Of a stretch of DNA of 64,000 nucleotides, positions 27,783-36,378 are shown in pieces. Source of the DNA: Henriciella litoralis. Its GTDB lineage: Bacteria > Pseudomonadota > Alphaproteobacteria > Caulobacterales > Hyphomonadaceae. A program made the position numbers and the translations under genes. The notes below the pieces were generated by a model. That model ran no database searches, was not told the origin of the DNA, and worked only from the letters and a program-made list of their open reading frames with translations. The first letter of the stretch is position 1; every line of letters starts with the position of its first letter. The stretch spans positions 434,001 through 498,000 of the forward strand of contig NZ_NCSS01000004.1 of the NCBI RefSeq assembly GCF_002088935.1, in the 5' to 3' direction.

Positions 27783-28595
27783 ATGGCCGAAAAAGATCTC
27801 GCAGGACGCAAAGCAATTGTCACCGGCTCAGCGACGGGCCTTGGCCGCTCAATCGCGATCAAACTGGCTGAGCGCGGTGCCGATGTGATCATCAATTGCA
27901 CGCGCAGCATCGAAGAAGGCGAAGCCACAGTCGCCGCCTGCAACAAGGCTGGCGCTCAGGCGCAGCTGGTTGCCGCCGATGTCTCGACAGACGAAGGCTG
28001 CGCAAAACTGGCCGATGCCGCGAGCAGCTGGGGACGGCTTGATATTCTGGTGAACAATGCCGGCATCACCCGCCATGCCCGCGATCACTCCGATCTCGAC
28101 GCGCTTAGCCGGCAGGACTTTCTCGACACTTATGCAGTGAACGTCGCGGGCCCTTTTCTCATGATGCAGGCCTGCAAACCGCTTCTGGTCAAATCACATG
28201 AGCAAACCGGGCGGGCCGCGACCGTGCTGAACATCTCCTCGATCGCCGGCGTAACCGGCATCGGCTCATCGGTGGCCTATGCCGCGACCAAGGGCGCGCT
28301 CAACACGATGACCCTGTCGCTTGCACGGGCCTTGGCGCCTGCCATTCGCGTAAATGCCGTTTGCCCGGGCTTTATTGGGACGCGCTGGTTCAAGGACGAG
28401 ATGGGCGCTGATCAATATGCCCGGCTTGAAGAGAATGTCGCCCGGTCGACGCCTCTCAATGCTGCGAGCGGCCCGGACGATATCGCTGATTCGGCGATGT
28501 TCTTCCTGACGGATGCTTCCCGTCACGTGACAGGCGAAACCCTGCTTGTGGATGCCGGGACGCACCTCGGATTCGCGACGCTGACTGCACGCTGA
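27783..28595 (+). CDS. SDR family oxidoreductase
   Basis: The 270-residue protein is a classical short-chain dehydrogenase/reductase, probably cytoplasmic and NAD(P)-dependent. It shows the cofactor loop TGSATGLG (residues 14-21), the NNAG motif at 91-94, and the catalytic serine near 152-153. The Tyr166-x3-Lys170 pair lies in VAYAATKGA. GGGGAGCC precedes the start. The C-terminal DGGTHLG-like ending (LLVDAGTHLGF) is typical of the family. The substrate cannot be predicted. It stands alone between rlmH and the TorF-type gene. Confidence 0.9.
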   Translation: MAEKDLAGRKAIVTGSATGLGRSIAIKLAERGADVIINCTRSIEEGEATVAACNKAGAQAQLVAADVSTDEGCAKLADAASSWGRLDILVNNAGITRHARDHSDLDALSRQDFLDTYAVNVAGPFLMMQACKPLLVKSHEQTGRAATVLNISSIAGVTGIGSSVAYAATKGALNTMTLSLARALAPAIRVNAVCPGFIGTRWFKDEMGADQYARLEENVARSTPLNAASGPDDIADSAMFFLTDASRHVTGETLLVDAGTHLGFATLTAR

Positions 28596-28619
28596 CGTCA
28601 TTTTAAGCACTTTTGACAG

Positions 28620-28672
28620 GCGGATTTTGCGCCCAATGCCCGAAATTCGTGCTGCGGCGCAAAAAAATCCGC
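28620..28672 (+). other. Imperfect inverted repeat before the TorF-type gene
   Basis: GCGGATTTTGCGCC (28620-28633) pairs with GGCGCAAAAAAATCCGC (28656-28672), leaving a three-base bulge and a loop of about 22 bases. A TTGACA hexamer sits just before it (28613-28618). It may end the SDR transcript or form part of a 5' leader for the next gene. No U-run follows, so a classic terminator is not shown. Confidence 0.4.
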
Positions 28673-28751
28673 ATACGCCCCTAACATATTGGTCTTGAGG
28701 CGTGCTGCCCCTCCATTCTGTGTTCGTGATGAGGATGCAAAGGAGGTTCAC

Positions 28752-29429
28752 ATGAGCAAAACTTTCACACGTGGTGCAATTCTGGCGGCCGCGGCCTGTC
28801 TGATGGCCGCTCCGGCAATTGCAGAGGGCGAATTTAGCGGATCGGTCACCCTGACCAGCGACTATCTCTTCCGCGGTGTCACCCAGACGGACGGCGCGCC
28901 GATGATCCAGGGCAGCTTCGACTGGGCCAGCGACAGCTTCTATGTCGGCACCTGGGCTTCAGGCGTGGATTTTGGCGATGGGACATCGACTGAGATCGAC
29001 CTTTATGCAGGCTGGACGCCAACCGTTGGCGTTTTCGACCTTGATATCGGTGCGATCTATTACTGGTATCCGGATGCCCCGGACAATCCTGAGCAGAACT
29101 TCATTGAGGTTTATGCAGGCGCCAGCACGACACTCGGCGACTTCGTCGATGTGGGCGCGTCGATCGCTTACTCACCTGACTTCTATCTCGAAGTGGGCGA
29201 CGCCCTGTACTACTCCGGTAGCGTCGGCATCCCGCTCGGCGAATATTTCGGTCTGGACGCAACCGTCGGCTATTCCGACTTCCAGGACCTGAGCGGCTCA
29301 GACTATACCGACTATTCCGTCGGTCTGACGACCGCCTTCCAGGGCTTCGACTTTGACCTGCGCTATATCGGCACCGACATTAGCGGCAATGATGACACGG
29401 TTGTCATCTCCGTAAGCCGCGCACTCTAG
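28752..29429 (+). CDS. TorF family putative outer-membrane porin
   Basis: The 225-residue protein has a signal peptide (about residues 1-24, cleavage near AIAEG). An acidic, aromatic-rich beta-strand protein follows, with the motif SDYLFRGVTQTDGAP near the N-terminus that defines the Gcw_chp/TorF family of putative outer-membrane proteins. The ATG at 28752 follows a perfect AAGGAGG. An upstream in-frame ATG lacks one. Members are often highly expressed in alpha- and gammaproteobacteria, but the transported solute is not known. A GC-rich hairpin with a T-run follows the gene. Confidence 0.85.
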   Translation: MSKTFTRGAILAAAACLMAAPAIAEGEFSGSVTLTSDYLFRGVTQTDGAPMIQGSFDWASDSFYVGTWASGVDFGDGTSTEIDLYAGWTPTVGVFDLDIGAIYYWYPDAPDNPEQNFIEVYAGASTTLGDFVDVGASIAYSPDFYLEVGDALYYSGSVGIPLGEYFGLDATVGYSDFQDLSGSDYTDYSVGLTTAFQGFDFDLRYIGTDISGNDDTVVISVSRAL

Positions 29430-29448
29430 TCTGATACTTCAAATCTGA

Positions 29449-29520
29449 AGGTCTGCGCTCTCCTGTAAGCAGACCTACAGAACAAGGCCGCCGCTCCAAT
29501 CGAGTCGGCGGTCTTTCTTT
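29449..29520 (+). terminator. Rho-independent terminator after TorF-type gene
   Basis: Two hairpins follow the stop codon. AGGTCTGC/GCAGACCT lies at 29449-29476. CCGCCG/CGGCGG lies at 29488-29511 with a 12-base loop, immediately followed by TCTTTCTTTT. The second has the stem plus T-run of an intrinsic terminator. Confidence 0.7.
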
Positions 29521-29561
29521 TGGCGCAAAGCAGGCCAATATAGGCTGCAAGGAGGCTGGAC

Positions 29562-31310
29562 ATGGCGGACCCCGCAACAACACCTGTCGATGCGCTGATC
29601 CCAGCCATGACCCTGCTGGCGGCCGGCGGCGCATCCGCATTGGCTTCCAAAGCACTGAAACTCTCGCCGATTGTCGGCTACCTCGCTGTGGGTATTCTGA
29701 TCGGTCCTCATGTGTTTGGACTGATCGACGAAAGCCCGACAACGCACTTGCTCGCTGAGCTTGGTGTGGTGTTCCTGCTGTTCGATATCGGCCTGCACGT
29801 CTCCCTTCGTGAGCTGCGCGAAAGCGGACGGGACCTTATGGGGCTGGCGCCGGCGCATCTTATACTCACCAGTTTTCCATTCACGCTCGCCTTGATGCTG
29901 TTCGGGCTGGACTGGCCTATCGCCCTGGCGCTCGGCATATCGTTCGGTCTGTCATCGACCGCCGTCGTTAGCCGGGTCATGGTTGAACGGGGCCTCGGCT
30001 CCTGCCCTCTGGGCCGTTCGACGACCCATGTGCTGATCTTCCAGGATATTGTCGCTATCTTCCTGCTGATCTTTGCCAACTCGCTTGGCGATGACATCAG
30101 CGGAATGGCGCTTGCGCTGAACCTCGCGCAGGCCGCAGGTGTCGCGATCCTTGCCTTCATTGTCGCCTTTGCTGCAGGTCATTTCCTGATGGGGCCGATC
30201 CTTAGAGGGCTCGCCCAGACAAGAAATCATGAAGCCTTCACCGCTGTCACATTGCTGCTCGTACTCGGCGCCGCGTCCGCCACTGCCTATCTCGGCCTGT
30301 CTCTGACGCTTGGCGCCTTTCTGGCGGGTCTCGCCGTTTCGGGTACGGCCTTCCGGCATCAGGTGCAGATGGAGACAGGACCATTTCGCGGGCTGCTTCT
30401 ATCATTCTTCTTCATGTCGGTGGGGCTATCGGTCGATCTTGGCGTCCTGCTTGATCGCTGGCCCATCGTGCTCGCCGTCACGGCCGCCATACTTGGCGTG
30501 AAAACTTTGACCGGCTTTGCCGCGGCCCGCCTCAACAAGTGGAGCAATCCCGGCAGTATCCAGTTGTCATTCCTGCTGGCCCAAGGGTCTGAATTTACGC
30601 TGGTTGTGCTGTCGATCCTGGTGATGGCGACCGATGCCGTTCCGCCTGCTGTGGACACGATTGCGGTCGCGTCGATTGCCCTATCGCTCGCACTTGCGCC
30701 GTTCTGGGCGGCGGCCGGCATGCGGCTATCGCGCAAAGTGGCCAATATGTTCAAAGGCCAGACACGGCCCGTCAACGAGACGACGCCCATCGGCCCGAAC
30801 CGTCCGGTTATCATCTTCGGCATGACCCCCGCCGGCCGGCTGGCGGCAGACGCGCTCGCCGACCACAGCATCCCGCATGTCTGCCTTGATGCAGAACCGG
30901 ACCGCTTCGTCTCCGCCATTGCAGACGGATACAAGGTCTCGTTCGGCAATGCGGCCAATCTGCGCCTCGTCGAGGCCGTTGCGGGACGTAATCCGCGCGC
31001 CGTTGTCATCGGCGCACCGCGCTATGAAGTCTCGCGTGACCTGACGCCCGCTTCACAGGTTGAGTTTCCCAACACACCACGCTTTGTTTCTGTGGACAAT
31101 GAAGCCGACCGCCAGCGCTTTTCCGGCCTTGGAATGCGCGCCTGGATCTCAATGGGTGAGCCGGTCGGTATCGAAATGGCTGCAGATATCTTGCGTCAGC
31201 TCGGTGTTGAAGAACAGAAGGTCGCTGACTGGATGTCACGCGAGGCAGACCGCTTCGATGTTAACGAGCCCGCTGACCTTTCTGAAAAAGCTGAGACAGA
31301 AGCGGCCTGA
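29562..31310 (+). CDS. KefB-like CPA2 cation:proton antiporter
   Basis: The 582-residue protein has about twelve membrane segments of the CPA2 sodium/proton exchanger fold (about residues 1-385), with GLSSTAVVSRVM and a GPHVFGL segment typical of the Kef family. A cytoplasmic TrkA-N/RCK-like domain follows (about 410-530, starting RPVIIFGMTPAGRLAADAL). The nucleotide loop of that domain is not a perfect GxGxxG. Kef-type exchangers usually move potassium or sodium against protons and are gated by the cytoplasmic domain. AAGGAGG precedes the start. The ion specificity is not known. Confidence 0.88.
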   Translation: MADPATTPVDALIPAMTLLAAGGASALASKALKLSPIVGYLAVGILIGPHVFGLIDESPTTHLLAELGVVFLLFDIGLHVSLRELRESGRDLMGLAPAHLILTSFPFTLALMLFGLDWPIALALGISFGLSSTAVVSRVMVERGLGSCPLGRSTTHVLIFQDIVAIFLLIFANSLGDDISGMALALNLAQAAGVAILAFIVAFAAGHFLMGPILRGLAQTRNHEAFTAVTLLLVLGAASATAYLGLSLTLGAFLAGLAVSGTAFRHQVQMETGPFRGLLLSFFFMSVGLSVDLGVLLDRWPIVLAVTAAILGVKTLTGFAAARLNKWSNPGSIQLSFLLAQGSEFTLVVLSILVMATDAVPPAVDTIAVASIALSLALAPFWAAAGMRLSRKVANMFKGQTRPVNETTPIGPNRPVIIFGMTPAGRLAADALADHSIPHVCLDAEPDRFVSAIADGYKVSFGNAANLRLVEAVAGRNPRAVVIGAPRYEVSRDLTPASQVEFPNTPRFVSVDNEADRQRFSGLGMRAWISMGEPVGIEMAADILRQLGVEEQKVADWMSREADRFDVNEPADLSEKAETEAA

Positions 31311-31377
31311 CCCGGTTAGCCGGTCAGGTCGACGCGGGCAGCCCCGTATCCTCAACTGAATTTCCAGCTCCAAAGAA

Positions 31378-31410
31378 AATGGCCAGACCCTCATAAAGGG
31401 CCTGGCCATT
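31378..31410. terminator. Bidirectional terminator between antiporter gene and gcrA
   Basis: AATGGCCAGACCC (31378-31390) and GGGCCTGGCCATT (31398-31410) form a long stem with one mismatch and a seven-base loop. It lies between two convergent genes and has A-rich sequence on its left and TCTTG on its right. It can serve as a terminator for both. Confidence 0.7.
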
Positions 31411-31445
31411 CTTGCAGGTTTCACCAGACAGGAAGGTGGATTGTC

Positions 31446-31967
31446 TTATCCGGCAACCCTGCGAAGCTGAGGCTCTTCAGTGCGCTTACGCTCACGCTTG
31501 CGCTGCGGCTGGAACGCGACCTTGGCGTGCTCGGAGCAGTAAGGTCCGCAGTCGGACTTGCGACCGCAGAAAGCAAATTGCGGATCTGCCGGGTCACCGA
31601 TTGGCCATTTGCACATGGAATCGCGCAGCGTCAGGATCGTCGCGGCTTCGCCATCGGCCACAGGCGCCGGCTGAAGCGCCGATGAAATTGCCTGCTGATC
31701 TGATTTGCGAATCCGTGTTTCGTCGACGGATGCAACTGGCTGCTGAACGACACCCTCTGTTCCGACCTTTGGCTTCGGACGTGCCAGACGTGGCGGACGT
31801 TTCACCGGACGGGACGGCGTGGCGCGGCCCGACAGGCCAAGCCTGTGGACTTTCCCGATCACAGCGTTGCGGGTCACCCCGCCGAGCTGCTTTGCTATCT
31901 GGCTCGCAGAATGTCCTTCTGCCCAGAGTTTCTTCAGAACCTCGACGCGATCTTCGGTCCAAGACAT
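31446..31967 (-). CDS. gcrA: Cell cycle regulator GcrA
   Basis: GcrA is an alphaproteobacterial transcription factor that binds RNA polymerase sigma70 and activates promoters carrying CcrM-methylated GANTC sites. The 173-residue product starts with the conserved SWTEDRVEVLKKLWAEGHSAS and RNAVIGKVHRLGLSGR, the helix-turn-helix region (about residues 1-47). After a basic, Pro-rich linker (about 48-110) the C-terminal domain has MCKWPIGDP and FCGRKSDCGPYCSEH, its conserved Cys/His-containing segment. It faces the ABC permease gene divergently across a 228-base region with several symmetric motifs. Confidence 0.95.
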   Translation of the reverse strand: MSWTEDRVEVLKKLWAEGHSASQIAKQLGGVTRNAVIGKVHRLGLSGRATPSRPVKRPPRLARPKPKVGTEGVVQQPVASVDETRIRKSDQQAISSALQPAPVADGEAATILTLRDSMCKWPIGDPADPQFAFCGRKSDCGPYCSEHAKVAFQPQRKRERKRTEEPQLRRVAG

Positions 31968-32008
31968 TGGATAGCCTCCTGGCGCTTAGCACCCTAGATG
32001 TTGTGGCA

Positions 32009-32108
32009 GCTGATATCAGCCGCCGCTGTTAACCTCTAGATATCGTATCCAAACCGAAACGAAACACAATATGCTGATATGGTTTCTCCACAGACTTTCT
32101 ATATCTAG
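32009..32108. promoter_or_regulatory. Symmetric motifs in the gcrA upstream region
   Basis: The 228-base gap between divergent gcrA and the ABC permease gene contains a perfect 12-base palindrome GCTGATATCAGC (32009-32020), 42 bases before gcrA. A further half-copy GCTGATAT lies at 32073-32080. An inverted pair CTAGATAT (32036-32043) / ATATCTAG (32101-32108) is also present. TTCTCCACA (32084-32092) differs by one base from a DnaA box. In Caulobacter gcrA is controlled by DnaA and CtrA, but no good CtrA box was found here. Confidence 0.4.
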
Positions 32109-32195
32109 TGGTCACATTATGCAGTCAGCAAAAAAACCGAGCCGAAACACCAATTTGCGGTCGCAACAGACAGCAAGGCACCTTAAATAGCGCGA

Positions 32196-33035
32196 ATGAC
32201 AGACGAAGTTTCTACACAATCCCGCCCTCTTCCAGTCCCGCCGCGCAGCTATGGCGCCGTTAACTGGGTAGGCCTGTGGACACTCTACAAGCGGGAGGTT
32301 GGACGCTTTCTCAAAGTCTGGATGCAGACCCTGTTCGCGCCCGTCATCACCACTCTTTTGTTCATGACAGTGTTCAAACTGGCCTTCGGTAGCCGCGGTC
32401 AGCTGACGGGTGACTTTGAAGGCCTGGACTATAATTCCTTTCTCGCGCCCGGCCTCGTTGTGATGTCGATGCTGCAGAACGCGTTCCAGAACACCTCGTC
32501 GTCTCTCACAATTGCCAAGGTGCAGGGCAGCCAGGTCGACTTCCTGATGCCGCCTCTGTCTCCGCTTGAGCTTACCCTCGGCTTTATATTCGGCGCGGTC
32601 ACGCGCGGTATCATGGTGGGCGTAATCGGCGGTCTTGCCATTCATCTGACCGGACTGGCCGACCTTAGCATCGTCAATATCGTGCCCGTCATCTGGTTCA
32701 GCCTGATGGCGACGATCTTCCTCGCCGCGCTCGGCGCCGTCGGCGGCATATGGGCCGAGAAGTTCGACCATCTGGCCGCGATCACCAATTTCGTCATTGT
32801 CCCGCTGACCTTCCTGTCGGGGACCTTCTACGACATCAAGGTGCTGGTCGAACCATTCCAGACGGCCGCGCATTTCGACCCGATTTTCTATCTGATCGAC
32901 GGCTTCCGGGCGGGCTTTATAGGCGTCTCGAACTCTCACCTTGCGGTCGGTTATATCGCGTCGGGCATCTTCACCTTCCTCGCCTGTGTCTGGGTCTGGT
33001 GGCTGTTCCGCACCGGCTACAAGCTGAAGGCCTGA
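32196..33035 (+). CDS. ABC-2 type transporter permease
   Basis: The 279-residue protein has about six membrane segments and the ABC-2 permease layout seen in YadH-like exporters. A cytoplasmic N-terminus with YKREVGRFLKVWMQTLFAPV is followed by GLVVMSMLQNAFQNTSS, a conserved segment of the family, and FLSGTFYDI. These permeases pair with a separate ATPase to export lipids, polysaccharides or drugs. No cognate ATPase is adjacent. The next gene is an ABC-F protein, which normally acts on ribosomes and not in transport. The export substrate is unknown. Confidence 0.88.
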   Translation: MTDEVSTQSRPLPVPPRSYGAVNWVGLWTLYKREVGRFLKVWMQTLFAPVITTLLFMTVFKLAFGSRGQLTGDFEGLDYNSFLAPGLVVMSMLQNAFQNTSSSLTIAKVQGSQVDFLMPPLSPLELTLGFIFGAVTRGIMVGVIGGLAIHLTGLADLSIVNIVPVIWFSLMATIFLAALGAVGGIWAEKFDHLAAITNFVIVPLTFLSGTFYDIKVLVEPFQTAAHFDPIFYLIDGFRAGFIGVSNSHLAVGYIASGIFTFLACVWVWWLFRTGYKLKA

Positions 33036-33084
33036 TCAAGACGGCTTGACGCGAGGGCCCTCGCGCCCGCACCAACGCAAAATC

Positions 33085-34914
33085 ATGGCAGAGCTACCAA
33101 TCCTTCGCCTCTCCGAAGTCGAACTGACTTTTGGCGGCACACCGATTTTTACCGGCGTCACCTTCACCCTCGCAAAGGGTGAGCGCGCAGCCCTTGTCGG
33201 GCGCAATGGCGCCGGCAAGTCGACGCTGATGCGGCTCGTCACCGGGCGATTTGAGCCTGACGCTGGCGAATTGTGGCGCCAGCCCGGTGTCGATGTGGCC
33301 ACCGTCGAGCAGGAGCCTGACCTTTCAGCCTTTGCAACCGTCCTCGACTATACAAGTGACGGACTTGCTGAGACCTGGATGGCTGAGGCAGAGCTTGGCC
33401 AGTTTGGCATTGATCCGACCGCCGATCCCGCCACGCTCTCAGGCGGGCAGATCCGCCGCGCCGCACTCGCCAAGGCCTTCGCGCAGGATCCGGATATCCT
33501 GCTGCTGGACGAGCCGACCAACCATCTCGACGTCCCGATGATTGAGACGCTGGAAGATCGACTAAAGTCATTTCCCGGCGCCGTCCTTCTCGTCAGCCAC
33601 GACCGCCGCTTTCTTGAAAACGTCTCAACGACAACGCTCTGGCTGCGTCAGGGCAAGGTGTGGAAGTCGCCGCGCGGCTATGCCTTCTTCGATGACTGGG
33701 CTAGCGGCATCGAAGCCGAAGAAGAAAAGCAGCTTCAGAAGCTCAAGACGCATCTGAAAGAAGAGCAGCACTGGCTGGCGCGCGGCGTCACGGCGCGGCG
33801 CAAGCGCAATATGGGCCGTCTCTCACGCCTGCATGACCTTCGCGCTGAACATGCCCGCCAGCGCGCCGCGATCAATGACGCAAAATCGACAGCCGGTCTC
33901 TCGGCAGAGAGCGGCGACAGCCAGAGCCGCAAGGTGCTGGAAGCGTTCGGCGTCTCCAAACGGTTTGGCGACACGGTGATCGCGACCGATCTGTCTCTCA
34001 GAATTCTTCGCGGGGACCGGATCGGTATCGTTGGCCCCAACGGTGTCGGCAAGACGACGCTGCTGAAACTGTTGCTCGGTGAGCTTGAGCCGGATGCAGG
34101 CTCTGTGAAGCTGTCGCAGGCCTTAACGGTGACCTATCTCGACCAGACCCGCGAGACCCTGAACCCGCGCGATACGCTGTGGGAGGCCCTCACCCCATCT
34201 GGCGGCGACTCCATCATGGTGCAAGGGCATTCCAAACATGTCGCCGCCTATGCCAAGGACTTCCTCTTCTCCCCTGACCAGCTCCGCCAGCCCGTCTCAG
34301 CCCTCTCCGGCGGGGAGCGTAACCGGCTGACGCTCGCCATTGCGCTGGCAAAGCCAACCGACGTTCTGGTGCTGGACGAACCGACCAATGATCTCGACAT
34401 GCAGACGCTCGACCTGCTGGAAGAGATGCTGAGCGAATATGATGGCACGCTCGTTCTGGTCAGCCATGACCGCGCATTTCTCGATGCCATCGTCACCAGC
34501 TGCCTCGTGCCGGTTGGCGGCGGCAAATGGCTGGAAACGCCCGGCGGATGGACCGATGCAGCCCGGCAGGTCCCGTCGCTCACCTCGCAGCGCGCGGCTA
34601 AAGCCCCCGACAAAGCCAAGTCGAAATCCCGCACGCCTGAAAGTTCAAGCGCGTCCCGGCGCGAGGCGAAACTGTCCTTCAAGGATCAGCACCGCCTGAA
34701 GGAAGTTGAGGCTGCGATGCCGCGCCTCTCAAAGGAAATCGAGAAACTGGAAGCTGAGCTGGCTGACCCAACGCTGTTTTCGGCCAAGCCGGACCGGTTC
34801 GCCGCGGCCAGCAAAAGGCTTGAAGCGGCGCGCGTCGAACTCGAACAGGCCGAAGAGGACTGGCTCGAGATCGAGGCCATGAAGGAAGACCTCGCCAGCG
34901 GCAATCAGGCCTAA
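33085..34914 (+). CDS. ABC-F family ATP-binding protein (Uup-like)
   Basis: The product (609 residues from the ATG at 33085) has two ABC ATPase domains in one chain and no membrane segment, the mark of ABC-F proteins that act on ribosomes. The first domain has Walker A GRNGAGKS at residues 39-46 and signature LSGGQIRRA. The second has GPNGVGKTT and LSGGERNRL. Between them is the basic, helical linker (around ARGVTARRKRNMGRL). A C-terminal coiled coil (about 525-605, Lys/Glu-rich) suggests the Uup branch, which has been linked to DNA branched intermediates and ribosome biogenesis. A TTG 13 codons upstream is an unlikely start. Confidence 0.93.
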   Translation: MAELPILRLSEVELTFGGTPIFTGVTFTLAKGERAALVGRNGAGKSTLMRLVTGRFEPDAGELWRQPGVDVATVEQEPDLSAFATVLDYTSDGLAETWMAEAELGQFGIDPTADPATLSGGQIRRAALAKAFAQDPDILLLDEPTNHLDVPMIETLEDRLKSFPGAVLLVSHDRRFLENVSTTTLWLRQGKVWKSPRGYAFFDDWASGIEAEEEKQLQKLKTHLKEEQHWLARGVTARRKRNMGRLSRLHDLRAEHARQRAAINDAKSTAGLSAESGDSQSRKVLEAFGVSKRFGDTVIATDLSLRILRGDRIGIVGPNGVGKTTLLKLLLGELEPDAGSVKLSQALTVTYLDQTRETLNPRDTLWEALTPSGGDSIMVQGHSKHVAAYAKDFLFSPDQLRQPVSALSGGERNRLTLAIALAKPTDVLVLDEPTNDLDMQTLDLLEEMLSEYDGTLVLVSHDRAFLDAIVTSCLVPVGGGKWLETPGGWTDAARQVPSLTSQRAAKAPDKAKSKSRTPESSSASRREAKLSFKDQHRLKEVEAAMPRLSKEIEKLEAELADPTLFSAKPDRFAAASKRLEAARVELEQAEEDWLEIEAMKEDLASGNQA

Positions 34915-34980
34915 CGCTGTCTTAACGCCTGAGACTTAATCTGCCGTCTTGTAACTGATTGAAGACCAAGGATTGAGACC

Positions 34981-36156
34981 ATGCAGCGTTTGATTGCAGC
35001 CTTTGCCAGCGCGATGCTTTTTGCGCCTGCCGCCCTTGGCGATGCCGGCCTCGCCTCGATTGAGCGTGACACCTACCGTTCAGCGGAAACCTACCAATCC
35101 TTGCGTGCGACCTCCGCTGAAAGCTGCGCGGCCAGCTGCGCCGCAGATGGACGGTGCATGTCCTGGTCGATGACGCCGCCGACCTTCCGGGTTGGCCCGC
35201 GCTGCGAAATGAAAAGCTCGGTCGGGCAGTCTTACCCGCGACCCGGCCACGTCTCCGGGCTGAGCCCGCGCGCGATGAATGGCGAACGGCCGGTTGCCTC
35301 CGTCGCCATCCCGACACAGCCGCCTGCAGCGCGCGCCACTGCCAGCTATCAGGTTCAGCGACCTGCCTCCGTGCAATCTGCGCCTGTCCGCACGGTTGGG
35401 TCCACGACACCTAATCAACCTCAGACGTTCGCCGCACCTGCACCGCGTACGCCGTTGGCGCCGACAACAGACCCAACAACAGCCGCCCTCAATAAGGCGA
35501 GCCTGTCGGTTATGGAATCCCGGTACCCGGTCGGACGCCAAGCGCCCCCGCCGGCGACTGCTCAGCGGACCGTGACCTATAATCAGCCTTCGCCGCAGCC
35601 TGCCCAAACGCAAACAGTTCGCACCGTTTCGTCGTCACCGGCGCGGCTCACGCCTCAACAAGGCTCTTCGTCGCAACAAACCGTAAGCGCTGCCCCGGTC
35701 GCAGAAGCCCCGCCGCCACTGATCGCGCGGCCAGCCTCAGAGCCAACGGGAAGCTATGTCACCAAGCGCACCGTGACGCCGGCATCTGCAACACCGAGCC
35801 AGCGGCCGACGCCGCGTCCGCAACCCACGCCAACACCGGCTGTTACCGCGCCTACCCCCGGCACACGCCCGCTTCCGACCCGGGCGACCCGCCCACAACT
35901 GCCAAAACGGCCTGATCGCCCCGTATCGAACTATTCGGTCCAGAACATGGGCGAATTTCCCGGCGACTACGACGCCATGTCCGGCTTCGTCGATGGCCTT
36001 CCCGAGAACGCCGAAGTCATTCCGATTGAACGCGATGAGACCGATAAAGAGGACGACAAGAAACGGTCTTCCTCAGGCAAGAACAAAGGTAGCGACAGCG
36101 ACGACTGGCCAGACGAATACCCAGATCCGCTTGGCGCATATCTGGGCGACGACTAG
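34981..36156 (+). CDS. Secreted PAN-domain-like protein with proline-rich region
   Basis: The 391-residue protein has a signal peptide (about residues 1-20). A cysteine-containing segment follows (about 25-97) with SAESCAASCAADGRCMSWSM and RCEMKSSVGQ, matching the spacing of PAN/Apple-like domains, which bind proteins or sugars outside the cell. From about 100 to 325 it is low-complexity, rich in Pro, Thr, Gln, Ala and Ser, and probably disordered. The tail is very acidic and Lys/Asp-rich. Such a reach suggests a wall- or envelope-spanning tether. No neighbour hints at a pathway. AAGGA precedes the start by about ten bases. Confidence 0.75.
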   Translation: MQRLIAAFASAMLFAPAALGDAGLASIERDTYRSAETYQSLRATSAESCAASCAADGRCMSWSMTPPTFRVGPRCEMKSSVGQSYPRPGHVSGLSPRAMNGERPVASVAIPTQPPAARATASYQVQRPASVQSAPVRTVGSTTPNQPQTFAAPAPRTPLAPTTDPTTAALNKASLSVMESRYPVGRQAPPPATAQRTVTYNQPSPQPAQTQTVRTVSSSPARLTPQQGSSSQQTVSAAPVAEAPPPLIARPASEPTGSYVTKRTVTPASATPSQRPTPRPQPTPTPAVTAPTPGTRPLPTRATRPQLPKRPDRPVSNYSVQNMGEFPGDYDAMSGFVDGLPENAEVIPIERDETDKEDDKKRSSSGKNKGSDSDDWPDEYPDPLGAYLGDD

Positions 36157-36378
36157 GCGGCATACCCTGCCGGTTCAGTCATCGGCACGTCAGACCCCCA
36201 ACACATTTTGAAATCCCGGTTTGAGGGCGCACGGCTCTCAACCACGTCCGACGACTTTGCAATCGACCGGCGTCGGCCTCGTGCCGTCCAGCTGCGGTGA
36301 TTGCGCAAGCTGTCCGTTCAGCTTATGTTCCAGCCTCAGTCAGCAGGCCAAGCCTCGAATCGGCTTACGGAGACAGGT

